DNA from: Caryophanales bacterium UBA6449
Lineage (GTDB): Bacteria; Bacillota_I; Bacilli_A; RFN20; CAG-288
NCBI GenBank assembly: GCA_002437105.1
Contig: DJOB01000004.1
Span: 133,125 to 181,379 of the forward strand
Length of the DNA stretch: 48,255 nt
Direction of reading: 5' to 3'
Position 1 is the first letter of the stretch; each line of letters starts with the position of its first letter. Below are positions 8,348 through 16,952 of the stretch, piece by piece. A program made the translations under genes and the position numbers. The notes beneath the pieces are model-generated. The model made no database searches. It worked only from the letters and a program-made list of their open reading frames with translations, and was not told the origin of the DNA.

Positions 8348-10375
8348 ATGAGAAGAAAACTATTTTTAATACTGGCTTTTGCAACTTTAAGCTTAGCTAG
8401 CTGCGAAGTTGCAAATGAATCGTCTACACCAAATAAAGATTCTACTGATGGAGAGTCATCTGTAGTTGCAAGTGAATCGTCTACAAGCAATAAAGATTCT
8501 ACTGGTGGAGAGTCATCTGTATCTCTTCTAGACAAGATTATTGCTGATGGCTTAACTTCAGATATGCTTCAAAGTTATAAGGAAGCTTATTCTTTCTCTT
8601 CCATTAGAGATGAGATAGTAGATAAGACTTTAGAAGGAACTCCCATTCCTGTACAAAGGAGTGTGGGATTTAAAGAAGGCGCTATCTCTAATGATGCTAT
8701 CTATAGAAGAAACTTCACTAATAATGGGGCATCTTACGATACTGTTGAGGATGCGAATAAAGATACGCACATCTATACTGATAGGTCGATGGTAGAAGAA
8801 TTGGAAAGTCAGTTATATACGGATACTAAGGATGGAGTTACTGATTCTAATGGACCAGTCTATATTCCTACTTTGGCTTTGAATAATAAGATTAGATATG
8901 ATGTCTCTGACGATTATTCATCTTATGAAGAAAGCCACTTTCAAAATGCCTTTTCATTCCTTCCTGAAAGCATTAGCAGTGATTACATTTCAGATTATGA
9001 GGGGGATTATGTCTTATTCACTTTATTCGATTCATCCCAAGAGACTCTCGATGATTCCCCTTTTAAAGAATTCATCTATAGATTAGCTAATCAAACTACA
9101 GATCTTTACGATTTCGATAATGTATACAATCTAAATACTGTTTCTTTAAAGACTGATGGAACTAGCTTTGAATTTGTGTATTCTATGGAAGGAATCATGT
9201 CTGAAGAATATGATTATCCGTATTATACAAAACTTATAATAGATACTAAAAAGAGTGGAGATGACGCTTTGAATGATATCCCTCTTCCTAAAGCAAAGAC
9301 TGGAGAAGAGGATGAAAGATTAAAGACTGCTTTTGAAAAAGTCAACACAAAGAATTACACTTTGGATATTGTTAGTAATAGTATTTCCATTCCAGCTGGA
9401 TCTGATCAAGTTGATGTGAGTGAGACCCTATCTCATACTCGTATTCTTTCCACTGATGCAGGGCAGATAAGATATACATATGATGGTGATAATAAACTTT
9501 CATCAGTTGAAGGATTCTTAGTTGAAAACGGGAAGAAAAAGAACTTTATTGGAGCGACCATAAATGGAGAGTTGAACTTCTTCAAGAACGGAGATTTGAC
9601 TGATCTTTCTGATAGTGACTATCAAATGGCCTATGAAATTTCACCTTTGTTCTTTAATTATCAGAGCGCTCAAGGAGTTTATATCTTTGATAATTCAACA
9701 AGCATAACTGAATCAGACTTAAATCTAGGATATGTCAGCACAACACCTGTAAGAGATTTAACTATCAATGCAAGGTGGGATACTTCCTTCGGAGTTAAAA
9801 ATAATCTATTGTCTTTGAACTTCTCTAACACTCTTTCTAACTATTCTGGGTATTACAATTCGAGCTATGTCTTATCCAGTTTTGATGTTACTAAATTGCC
9901 TGAAATAAACATTCAAGATAATACTGATAATATTCCTTGGGAGACTATTTTAGGGTCTAACTATAGTGGAATAACAGCAGACTTAGGAATCAGTTATAAC
10001 TTGGATGATCAAATCACGAGCAATATTGACTTTAAAGATTATCCTTTGCTGCCTTTCTTTGGACAGGGGTATCTGGAATGGGATTACTATTCATTCGAGG
10101 GCAATGTTTATCTCTCTAGCAATCTAAAAGAAGGAGATGACATCAACACTCTGATATCTAATTATCAGAAGAGACTTACTACAGAGAATTACTTCGTAGA
10201 GGATGGAACAGTAGATATCGGAGATACGATTAAAGGAATAAAGCGTTATACAAAGACTATTGAAGATGAAGACACGGGAGATACAATCAAATTCCATGTG
10301 GATGTCTATCCAAGTCACTCTACTCCTAAGTCTATCTTTATTAGGCTTACCGCTGATATTACTCCTGCCGAATAG
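8348..10375 (+). CDS. Large secreted lipoprotein of unknown function (AT-rich, probably acquired)
   Basis: Protein of 675 residues. Residues 1-19 form a lipoprotein signal peptide with lipobox LASC, so Cys19 is the likely lipidated N-terminus. Residues 20-57 are a Ser/Thr/Asp/Glu-rich linker made of two near-identical 19-residue units. The remaining roughly 600 residues are acidic, rich in Tyr, Ser, Asp and Asn, with no membrane segment and no domain I recognise; they look like an extracellular beta-rich adhesin or binding protein. I choose the ATG at 8348 because AGGAGG lies ten bases upstream; the TTG 24 bases earlier would place that site inside the gene. Base composition is far more AT-rich than neighbours, it has its own promoter, and it is bracketed by repeats and gene remnants: signs of horizontal gain. 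Confidence 0.85.
   Translation: MRRKLFLILAFATLSLASCEVANESSTPNKDSTDGESSVVASESSTSNKDSTGGESSVSLLDKIIADGLTSDMLQSYKEAYSFSSIRDEIVDKTLEGTPIPVQRSVGFKEGAISNDAIYRRNFTNNGASYDTVEDANKDTHIYTDRSMVEELESQLYTDTKDGVTDSNGPVYIPTLALNNKIRYDVSDDYSSYEESHFQNAFSFLPESISSDYISDYEGDYVLFTLFDSSQETLDDSPFKEFIYRLANQTTDLYDFDNVYNLNTVSLKTDGTSFEFVYSMEGIMSEEYDYPYYTKLIIDTKKSGDDALNDIPLPKAKTGEEDERLKTAFEKVNTKNYTLDIVSNSISIPAGSDQVDVSETLSHTRILSTDAGQIRYTYDGDNKLSSVEGFLVENGKKKNFIGATINGELNFFKNGDLTDLSDSDYQMAYEISPLFFNYQSAQGVYIFDNSTSITESDLNLGYVSTTPVRDLTINARWDTSFGVKNNLLSLNFSNTLSNYSGYYNSSYVLSSFDVTKLPEINIQDNTDNIPWETILGSNYSGITADLGISYNLDDQITSNIDFKDYPLLPFFGQGYLEWDYYSFEGNVYLSSNLKEGDDINTLISNYQKRLTTENYFVEDGTVDIGDTIKGIKRYTKTIEDEDTGDTIKFHVDVYPSHSTPKSIFIRLTADITPAE
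8408..8521 (+). repeat. Tandem repeat, two 57-bp units, inside the lipoprotein linker
   Basis: Units 8408-8464 and 8465-8521 differ at only a few bases and keep frame (19 codons each, core SNKDSTGGESS). They code the flexible linker directly after the lipidated cysteine. Confidence 0.85.
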
Positions 10376-11190
10376 AAGACTTATTATTTCTTCCCTAAAG
10401 GAAATTTCCTTTGTTATGCAGTGAATGTTTCCATCACCTAAGATGATCTCTCTTCTATGCAAAATAATTATTCTTTTAGATTCTTTATATAATTTATCTA
10501 ATATTTCAAAGGTTAATTCATCTTCTTTAGTTTTGAGCTGAGGTAATAATAAAAGGTCTTTGCCTATATTGAAGTTTTCATAAGGCCCTGCCAACCTATT
10601 TTTTCAAGACGTGGCTTAGCGTTGACTCCTATTTGTTTATTTATGCTTTGTTCTTCTTCTTTAGTCATATAAAGAGGGTAAGAAATCTTCATTCCTATGA
10701 CTTTGATCTTTTTGCCATCTGTCACTTTAGGTCTATCGGCTCAATCGTCTTGTCCCTGTCTGAAAAAGCAATATTGGTAGCGGATCGTCTCCTTATACTT
10801 GGTGTTGTCCTGCTTAAAGTATTTGAAAGACTTTATCTTCATGAGATCTGATGCGACTTTCCATTCTGTGTATTTGGTGCCCTTTATCTTGCAGAAATAT
10901 TAGAATTTCCCGCTGAATTCCACATTGGCTTCACGCCCTTCGCACTTTTTGAATTCGGCGACAGTCCTTCTTCCTTATCAGCCTGATTATGTCGATCTAG
11001 CAGTGGATGGCGTCTGCCGTGACTATGTATTGTGTGAGGGCTATTCTCCTCAGGAAGTCATACGCGACGTGTATCTCGTTTTTCTTGTAGTCGATAACCT
11101 TGGTGAAGAGAGACAATGCCCTGCCAACGCAGTATACCTTTAAGACATTCTTGTTCCTCAGGGGCTCCTGCCAGCTGTCGGCTTCTCCTC
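10376..11190 (-). pseudogene. Frameshifted gene remnants, part resembling a DDE (ISAs1-like) transposase
   Basis: No intact gene. Reading the minus strand from 11190 downward gives a piece with KNEIHVAYDFLRRI followed by YIVTADAIHC, which resembles the ISAs1-type block (EI..IPELL, IVTIDAMGCQ) around the first catalytic Asp, then a stop. After several frame changes come EEEQSINKQIGVNAKPRLEK and, at about 10376-10594, an AT-rich piece ending LGDGNIHCITKEIS that I cannot assign and that is convergent with the lipoprotein gene. The transposase link rests on one short block and is tentative. Confidence 0.4.
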
Positions 11191-11200
11191 TGAAGGGATA

Positions 11201-11268
11201 AAGAACAAAAACAGCCCAGGCTCTGAAAAACAGAGCTTAGGCTAGTTTTCTTGGTGCGTAATTGCTAA
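11201..11268. repeat. 68-bp dispersed repeat with terminator-like hairpin, copy 2
   Basis: Second copy of the element at 8202-8268, same orientation. Here the hairpin is stronger (CAGGCTCTG with CAGAGCTTAG, A5 loop) between an A-run and a T-run. Downstream lies the tRNA promoter. Confidence 0.7.
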
Positions 11269-11284
11269 AGCACCACCTTCAATC

Positions 11285-11312
11285 TTGAATTATCTGTTTA
11301 CTGTGGTACAAT
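11285..11312 (+). promoter_or_regulatory. Promoter of the initiator tRNA gene
   Basis: TTGAAT (11285-11290) and TACAAT (11307-11312) are spaced by 16 bases, 30 bases before the tRNA. Confidence 0.55.
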
Positions 11313-11342
11313 TTTCCTTGCTGTCCGGAAGGATAGAGTCAT

Positions 11343-11418
<76 letters not shown>

Positions 11419-11429
11419 TGAAAGATCTA

Positions 11430-11451
11430 GGGGAGTTCGCTCCCCTTTTTT
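11430..11451 (+). terminator. Terminator of the initiator tRNA
   Basis: GGGGAG (11430-11435), tetraloop TTCG and CTCCCC (11440-11445) followed by six T. Confidence 0.85.
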
Positions 11452-11508
11452 GTTTAAACAATCACCCTGAAGATAATAGAATATCGCAGGATTCAGGAGG
11501 GTTAGGGT

Positions 11509-12267
11509 ATGCGGCTGTGTTCATTCAATGTCAACGGAATAAGGGCTATTCTCAAGAAGGGTAGTTTTCCTGCGGATATCGCCTCTATCGCTCCTGATGT
11601 GCTCTGCCTGGAGGAGACGAAACTATCGGTCGATCAGCTGCCCTTCACCATGGAGGGGTACCAGGCTTTTTCGACGATCTCTAAGGTCAGGAAGGGATAT
11701 TCCGGGGTGGCGGTTTATTCCCGGGTCGTTCCCCAGTCTGTGCACTACGGACTCCTGGAAGGAAAGTACGACGAAGAGGGACGTGCGATCACCTTGGACC
11801 TCGGGGATTTCTACTTCGTGGGGCTCTATGTCCCTAATTCGGGCCAGGAGCTCAAGCGGCTGGATTTCCGGCTCGAGTTCCAGCGGGATCTGATCGATTA
11901 TCTCAACAAGCTGCAGCAGATTAAGCCGGTCATCGTCACGGGCGATATGAATGTGGCTCCGGAGGAGATCGATCTGAAGAATCCGGCGAGTAACCACCTC
12001 TCGGCCGGGTTCACCGATCAGGAGCGCGCGGCACATCGAGAACTCTTAAAGGCGACTGGCACCTTCGATGTCTTCAGAACGCTGTATCCAGATAGGATCG
12101 CTTATACCTGGTGGAGCTATATGTTTCATGCCAGAGATAAGAATATAGGCTGGAGGATCGATCACTTCATAGTTTCTAACTCCCTGAAGAACCGGATCAA
12201 GGATTGCATCATCCGCTCCGACATCAAGGGCAGCGATCACTGCCCCATCGTTTTAGATATCGCCTGA
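11509..12267 (+). CDS. exoA: Exodeoxyribonuclease III / AP endonuclease ExoA
   Basis: Mg-dependent AP endonuclease and 3'-exonuclease for base-excision repair, cytoplasmic, 252 residues. Catalytic motifs of the xthA/ExoA family are intact: SFNVNGIRA (6-14), LCLEETK (metal Glu), GDMNVAP (catalytic Asp/Asn), W-RIDHFIVS and C-terminal GSDHCPI (Asp-His pair). AGGAGG lies eight bases before the ATG. It is monocistronic with a terminator about 90 bases downstream. A broken partial copy of this gene lies at 12503-12677. Confidence 0.97.
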   Translation: MRLCSFNVNGIRAILKKGSFPADIASIAPDVLCLEETKLSVDQLPFTMEGYQAFSTISKVRKGYSGVAVYSRVVPQSVHYGLLEGKYDEEGRAITLDLGDFYFVGLYVPNSGQELKRLDFRLEFQRDLIDYLNKLQQIKPVIVTGDMNVAPEEIDLKNPASNHLSAGFTDQERAAHRELLKATGTFDVFRTLYPDRIAYTWWSYMFHARDKNIGWRIDHFIVSNSLKNRIKDCIIRSDIKGSDHCPIVLDIA

Positions 12268-12355
12268 GCAAAAGATTTAGGGTGCCCTCTCTTTGAGATT
12301 CTCTATCGATATTTTCAGTGTGATTTCCTATTTGTTTAGGCTTTTGGCGAGTAGG

Positions 12356-12387
12356 GGATAAGCGATTGATGCTTATCCTTTTGTTTT
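12356..12387 (+). terminator. Probable exoA terminator
   Basis: GGATAAGC (12356-12363), 7-base loop, GCTTATCC (12371-12378), then TTTTGTTTT. Confidence 0.7.
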
Positions 12388-12502
12388 GAAGCTTGAGACA
12401 ATAAATTTAAAAGATATGGATGAAAGTGTTATCTAATCTATGTTGGGTAGTTTCCTAGGTTTATGTATGTGCATAGTGAGAAGGTTAGATCACTTAAAGC
12501 CA

Positions 12503-12677
12503 AAAGGTAGTTATCCTGTGGATATCGCCTCTATCGCTCCTGATGTGCTCTGTCTGGAAGAGGCGAAGCTATCGGTCGACCGGGTTCCTCTCACCAGGGA
12601 TGAATACTAGACTTTTTCGGCAATCTCCAAGGTCGGGAAGGGATATTCCGGGGTGGCGGCGTATTCCTGGCTCGTCC
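12503..12677 (+). pseudogene. Partial, decayed duplicate of exoA
   Basis: About 175 bases closely match exoA 11555-11730. The block DIASIAPDVLCLEE and the later KGYSGVA are both present, but one in-frame TAG sits between them and there is no start or C-terminal half. After 12677 the similarity stops. It probably arose by segmental duplication. The rest of the 12268-12949 gap holds only the exoA terminator, this fragment and the regulator promoter. Confidence 0.8.
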
Positions 12678-12865
12678 GCTTGGGTGCGGTGCTCATCAAT
12701 CTTTTTGTCGGCCTTTTGATCAGAGGTGATCGGAGTGGAATTCCCGGCTTTTAAGCGGTTACTGAATTTGTTTTTCATGCCTAGTGGATGCGCTTAAGTT
12801 GTGGTGATTCTATTTTGGCAACGGCATTTTCTGTCTGCTCCGGCGGCTCTATTTTCACGCTTTCA

Positions 12866-12892
12866 TTGAAAGGGTTTAATAAGGTATATAAT
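12866..12892 (+). promoter_or_regulatory. Possible promoter of the LacI-family regulator
   Basis: TTGAAA (12866-12871) and TATAAT (12887-12892) with a short 15-base spacer. A small hairpin (12906-12911 with 12918-12923) follows in the leader. Confidence 0.4.
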
Positions 12893-12949
12893 TTTGACGG
12901 CCGCTTCCAGCCAAGGAGCTGGAGGCATGGATTATAGGAGAGTATTTCA

Positions 12950-13987
12950 ATGGCAGACAGTCAGACTAAGAACCGCGTGACCATCTATCAGGTTGCGCAT
13001 CAGGCAAATGTGTCTCTCGCAACGGTTTCTCGCGTCATCAACCAGCATTCTAACGTCACTGAAAAGACGCGCCAGAGGGTCTTGGAGACGATCAAGGTTC
13101 TGGGATATAAGCCTTCGGCGCTCGCGCAGAGTCTCGCGAAGGCGAAGACGACCGATGTGGGTATCATGCTTCCTGAGAATTCCTACGTCTACACTTCCAA
13201 CATGCTCTCGGGTATGGTCACTGTCGCCAAGTCCTACGGTTTCCGCTCTTCGCTCTTCGTCACCAAGCGGTTGAAGGCGGATGCGCAGGCTCAGGTCGAG
13301 AAGCTGATAACCTCCCATGTGGATGGCGCGGTCATCTACGAGGATGAGCTCTCGCTGGATGAACTCTCGATCCTGAAGAACTATCAGGTTCCCGTCGTCA
13401 TTATCGGTCACGAGATCGAGGATCAGTATACTGCCAGCGTGCCTCTGGATTTTAAGACTGGAATCCTTCAGGCGGTTCAAGCCTACTATGAGCGGGGTGG
13501 CACCGAGATCTCCTTCCTGGAGGTCGACTCGGAGGGCTATCTGATGGATCAGCTCAAAGATGTCCTCAATTCCTTCTGCCGCGAGAAGGGGATGACATTC
13601 ACCATCATCGCCTGCGATGACTCCTACCAGCGTCTGTATCTCGATATGAAGACCAGGTTCACCAACAATCCCAAGCAGACTGGATACTTCATTGCCCCGC
13701 GCGACTCTCTAGCCTGTGCGGTCACCAATGCCGCGACCGATCTGGGAATTAAAGTTCCCGATCAGATCGAGGTGCTGTCGGTGATCGGAACCAAGTACTC
13801 CTATATCTCGCGTCCGGAGATCTCCTCGCTCAATCTGGATATGTTCATGGTCGGATCCATCGCCATGCGTATGCTCACCAAGTTTATGGATGATCCCAAG
13901 AAGCTGAAGAATAAGATCTACCCTCTCAAAGCCAACTATGTCGTGCGCGGATCCACGCGGGATTCGATCGATTCGACGAAGAAATAA
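12950..13987 (+). CDS. LacI/CcpA-family transcriptional regulator
   Basis: DNA-binding repressor/activator of the LacI-GalR family, 345 residues, close to CcpA length. The N-terminal helix-turn-helix plus hinge reads VTIYQVAHQANVSLATVSRV ... TRQRVLETIKVLGYKPS, including the conserved minor-groove Leu-Ala in SALAQSLA. The C-terminal periplasmic-binding-protein-like domain is complete (DGAVIYEDEL, IGTKYSYISRPEISSLNLD). AGGAGA precedes the ATG by eight bases. CcpA is the attractive guess because of the overall build and the lack of a sugar operon next to it, but I cannot prove HPr-Ser-P contacts, so the symbol is left blank. Confidence 0.88.
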   Translation: MADSQTKNRVTIYQVAHQANVSLATVSRVINQHSNVTEKTRQRVLETIKVLGYKPSALAQSLAKAKTTDVGIMLPENSYVYTSNMLSGMVTVAKSYGFRSSLFVTKRLKADAQAQVEKLITSHVDGAVIYEDELSLDELSILKNYQVPVVIIGHEIEDQYTASVPLDFKTGILQAVQAYYERGGTEISFLEVDSEGYLMDQLKDVLNSFCREKGMTFTIIACDDSYQRLYLDMKTRFTNNPKQTGYFIAPRDSLACAVTNAATDLGIKVPDQIEVLSVIGTKYSYISRPEISSLNLDMFMVGSIAMRMLTKFMDDPKKLKNKIYPLKANYVVRGSTRDSIDSTKK

Positions 13988-14021
13988 AAAAGTTTTTGAG
14001 TGACTTTCTGGAGGTTCGGCG

Positions 14022-15794
14022 ATGCTTTCTATTCTGTTCTTGAACCAGCTCTCCGGGGGACAGATCACCGGTATAGTCATCGGTTCTGTTCTCGGCTTGT
14101 TCATTCTTGTCCTGGGCGTCTATATCCTCTGGAGAAATTTTCATCGGAGCTCTCTGAATCGCCGGGTTCAAAGTCTCGATACGATGAGGATCTCAGCCCT
14201 GAATCATCTTCAGTCCGATGTGGATGCGAAGCTGCAGAGGATCTCTATCATCTCCGAGCGCTCCGATAGTTTTAAGCAGTATCTGGAGGAGGGTCAACGG
14301 GAGAAGCAGGATATCCTGAACTCGACTGATGCGTCCCTCCGGAGCAACCTGGATCGGCTCAAGGCCATGCTGAAGAAATTCCCGCACTGCCGGGGTTTCG
14401 CCCGTGTCTATCGTGACGCCAGCACCGATGCGCTCTCTCTTACTGAGCGGGTCAATCAGCTCAGCTCTCAGCTCGCCGGCTATCTCTCGCAGGATAAGGA
14501 GCTGAACGAGAGGATCGCCCACGTCAAGGATCAGCTGCGCAACTACAAGGAGTTCGTCAGCGACAACACGAAGGATCTCGTCGCCGTTTCCTCCGTCCTG
14601 GATTTCTTCTTCAAGGGTCTGGACGATCAGTTCGAGGCTTTCGATATCCTGCTGGAGAAGGCTGATTACGAGGCGGCTCAGCAGCAGGTGCAGCAGCTGG
14701 AGATCCTGGTCAAGGCGCTCGACAGCTACGGGAGAAAGCTGCCGGATATCATCTCCATGGTCAGCACTTCTCTGCCGCAGAGTCTGGTCTCCCTGTATCG
14801 GGATTATCGGGAGAAGGTCAATCAGGGACTGCCTCTCGACCATCTGGATGTTCAGAATAGGATCGAGAATATGTGCAAGCAGGTCACGCGCGTTCGGGAA
14901 TCCCTGAGCTCGCTGGATATCGGTCACGACGAGGAGATCATCCGCCGGGTGAAGCAGGAGCTCAAGGATATCCGCGAGTCCTTCGCTGCCGAGGAACAGG
15001 CCAAGGTCACACTGACCGCTAAGAAGATCGATTTCAGCCGCGCTACCTACGATCTCTCCACGAGCGCTATGGATATCAAGGAGAAGTTTGCGAAGGCGCA
15101 GCGTACCTTCGTGATCAGCGAGACCGAGCAGCACGACTTTGCCAGCATCGATGTGGAGCTGAGCGACATCTCCTCCAGCAAGGAGATCTTCGATGAACTC
15201 CTGCACGCGACGATCCCTCAGCCCTACACCAAGCTGCTCAAGCGCTATAACGACCTGTCCTTCGCGATCGAACACCTGCGCGATGTCATCGCTGGGGTCA
15301 ATAGCTATCTGGATGAGCTGACAGGTGAATTCGCGACGCTGCAGGGCAAGGTGGTCGCCGATATCGCTCGTTGCTATCAGATTCAGGAGAGCATCGAAGC
15401 TACCGGTGTCGACCCCTTCATCGACAAGTATATGGAAGAGGTGAATGGGGTCCTCTCATCCTTCGACGAGATCACTGCGATCCTTCACTCATCTCCCTGC
15501 GATGTGGTCCGGGCTTCCAATCTGTTCGTCTCTGTCGACGAGCGGCTCAACCAGCTGAAACTAAATGTGAAGGCGAGCTTGGACTCCATGCAGAAGGCGG
15601 AGAGCAACGCGCTGGTCCTCAATCTCAACTTCGAGAGCTGTCGGCTGCAGAATGCGGGCTACGATGAGTTCGTCAAGGCGTTTTGGGGCGGTGATTTCTA
15701 TCGGGCAGAAAAGCTCTCGACCGATCTCATCCATGTCGTCGATGACAGCATGAACAACTCGGCGAAGTTTTTCGGTGGTGCTATAAATGGATAA
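14022..15794 (+). CDS. ezrA: Septation ring formation regulator EzrA
   Basis: Membrane-anchored spectrin-like regulator of FtsZ assembly, 590 residues (Bacillus EzrA about 560). A single N-terminal membrane helix (about residues 13-33, GIVIGSVLGLFILVLGVYIL) gives the N-out/C-in topology of the family. The rest is almost entirely heptad-rich coiled coil (for example AKVTLTAKKIDFSRATYDL, RTFVISETEQHDFASID). GGAGG lies nine bases before the ATG. The 3' end overlaps the cysteine desulfurase by eight bases, and ezrA-desulfurase-thiI is the classic Bacilli order, which supports the name despite low sequence conservation. Confidence 0.88.
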   Translation: MLSILFLNQLSGGQITGIVIGSVLGLFILVLGVYILWRNFHRSSLNRRVQSLDTMRISALNHLQSDVDAKLQRISIISERSDSFKQYLEEGQREKQDILNSTDASLRSNLDRLKAMLKKFPHCRGFARVYRDASTDALSLTERVNQLSSQLAGYLSQDKELNERIAHVKDQLRNYKEFVSDNTKDLVAVSSVLDFFFKGLDDQFEAFDILLEKADYEAAQQQVQQLEILVKALDSYGRKLPDIISMVSTSLPQSLVSLYRDYREKVNQGLPLDHLDVQNRIENMCKQVTRVRESLSSLDIGHDEEIIRRVKQELKDIRESFAAEEQAKVTLTAKKIDFSRATYDLSTSAMDIKEKFAKAQRTFVISETEQHDFASIDVELSDISSSKEIFDELLHATIPQPYTKLLKRYNDLSFAIEHLRDVIAGVNSYLDELTGEFATLQGKVVADIARCYQIQESIEATGVDPFIDKYMEEVNGVLSSFDEITAILHSSPCDVVRASNLFVSVDERLNQLKLNVKASLDSMQKAESNALVLNLNFESCRLQNAGYDEFVKAFWGGDFYRAEKLSTDLIHVVDDSMNNSAKFFGGAING

Positions 15795-16938
15795 ACTCTA
15801 TCTCGATGCAGCGGCTTCGACTCGTCCTTTCAAGGCGGCTATCGATCTAGCCAGCCAGGTGAGTCTCGTCGATTTTGCGAATCCGGGTGCGATCCACGGC
15901 TTTGGCGATTCGTGCAACCGGATCGTCGAGGAGGCGAGGCGCCAGATCCTCACGACCCTGATGGGTGATCGCGCCAAGGATTTCGCATGTATCTTCACCT
16001 CGGGTGCGACCGAGTCGAACAACCTGGCGATCCTCGGTGCCGCGCGCGCTAAGGCTAAGTTCTCGAAGACGGTCATCACGACCACGGCGGAGCACGATTC
16101 GGTCTCGCGCGTCTGCGACCTTTTGGCAAACGAGGGCTTCCAGATCGTGAGACTCCGGGTTGGCCCGGATGGGCAGATAGATTGGAATGAGTTTGCTTCG
16201 CTGCTGAAATCCCCGGTGGCGCTAGTTACCGCTCTCGCTGTGAGTAACCAGAATGGTGCTATTCTCCCCGTGGAGAAGATGGTGGATATGGTCAGGGAGC
16301 TCTCCCCGCGCACCGTCTTCCATACGGATGCTACCCAGGCAATCGGCAAGGTGCGCCTGGACTGGTCGCGCTTCGACCTCGTGTCCTTCTCGGGTCACAA
16401 GGTGGGAGGACTCCGGGGCAGCGGTGCGCTGCTGAAGCGGAAGAAGATCCAGCTGGTTCCTCCCGAGGTGGGAGGCGGGCAGGAGTTCGGACTGAGATCC
16501 GGAACGCTCAACACCCCGGGCGATGCGGCGCTGGGACTGGCGGTCGAGCAGTGTCTCTCGACTCTGGATGCGAGGGTGGCGAGGGCGGAGAAGTTCAAGG
16601 AGACTCTCCTCGCTGGGCTGCAGGGAGTGGCGGGGGTCGCCGTGCTCTCTCCCGCCTCGGCTTCGCCATTCGTCATCGCGCTGGGTCTGGAGAGGTGGAA
16701 GGCATCGACGGTGGTGCAGTACCTCTCGACTCAGGGTATATATATCTCGACCACTTCGGCTTGCGACGCTAAGAGCGATGCGCCCAATGCGATCCTTCGT
16801 AGTATGGGTTTTGCCCCGCACCTCGCTGATAATCCCCTGCGTATCTCCATCTCGGGCGAGTCGGAGACACCCGCGGATGCGACGAGGTTCGTCGAGGCGT
16901 TGAAGGTGGCGCTGAAGACGATCAGACCAGATAGATAG
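15787..16938 (+). CDS. Cysteine desulfurase (NifS/IscS-like), partner of ThiI
   Basis: PLP enzyme that takes sulfur from cysteine and passes it as persulfide, here most likely to ThiI for tRNA 4-thiouridine, 383 residues. Visible are FTSGATESNNLAI (cofactor phosphate binding), HTDATQAIGKV (PLP-ring Asp), SFSGHKVGG (PLP Lys), RSGTLNTPG and the mobile catalytic Cys in TTSACDAKSDAPN. It overlaps ezrA and is 14 bases upstream of thiI, so it is translationally linked. This matches the dedicated NifZ/YrvO-like desulfurases of Bacilli. Confidence 0.93.
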   Translation: MDKLYLDAAASTRPFKAAIDLASQVSLVDFANPGAIHGFGDSCNRIVEEARRQILTTLMGDRAKDFACIFTSGATESNNLAILGAARAKAKFSKTVITTTAEHDSVSRVCDLLANEGFQIVRLRVGPDGQIDWNEFASLLKSPVALVTALAVSNQNGAILPVEKMVDMVRELSPRTVFHTDATQAIGKVRLDWSRFDLVSFSGHKVGGLRGSGALLKRKKIQLVPPEVGGGQEFGLRSGTLNTPGDAALGLAVEQCLSTLDARVARAEKFKETLLAGLQGVAGVAVLSPASASPFVIALGLERWKASTVVQYLSTQGIYISTTSACDAKSDAPNAILRSMGFAPHLADNPLRISISGESETPADATRFVEALKVALKTIRPDR

Positions 16939-16952
16939 GAGATGCTGAAACC

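Noticed and set aside
10124..10375. Minus-strand frame overlapping the lipoprotein 3' end
   Set aside because: The part inside the lipoprotein gene is antisense noise; only 10376-10594 looks like former coding sequence.
7363..11300. CRISPR array or phage
   Set aside because: The only repeats are two 68-bp copies 3 kb apart and one 57-bp tandem pair; there are no regularly spaced short repeats, cas genes or phage structural genes.
12926..12979. Upstream reading frame (ATG at 12926) overlapping the LacI-family start
   Set aside because: Its ribosome site is only one base away, and the peptide is simply the regulator's 5' region in another frame.
14193..15275. Long minus-strand frame of 360 codons
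   Set aside because: Antisense of ezrA; Leu/Asp/Glu-rich artefact without ribosome site.
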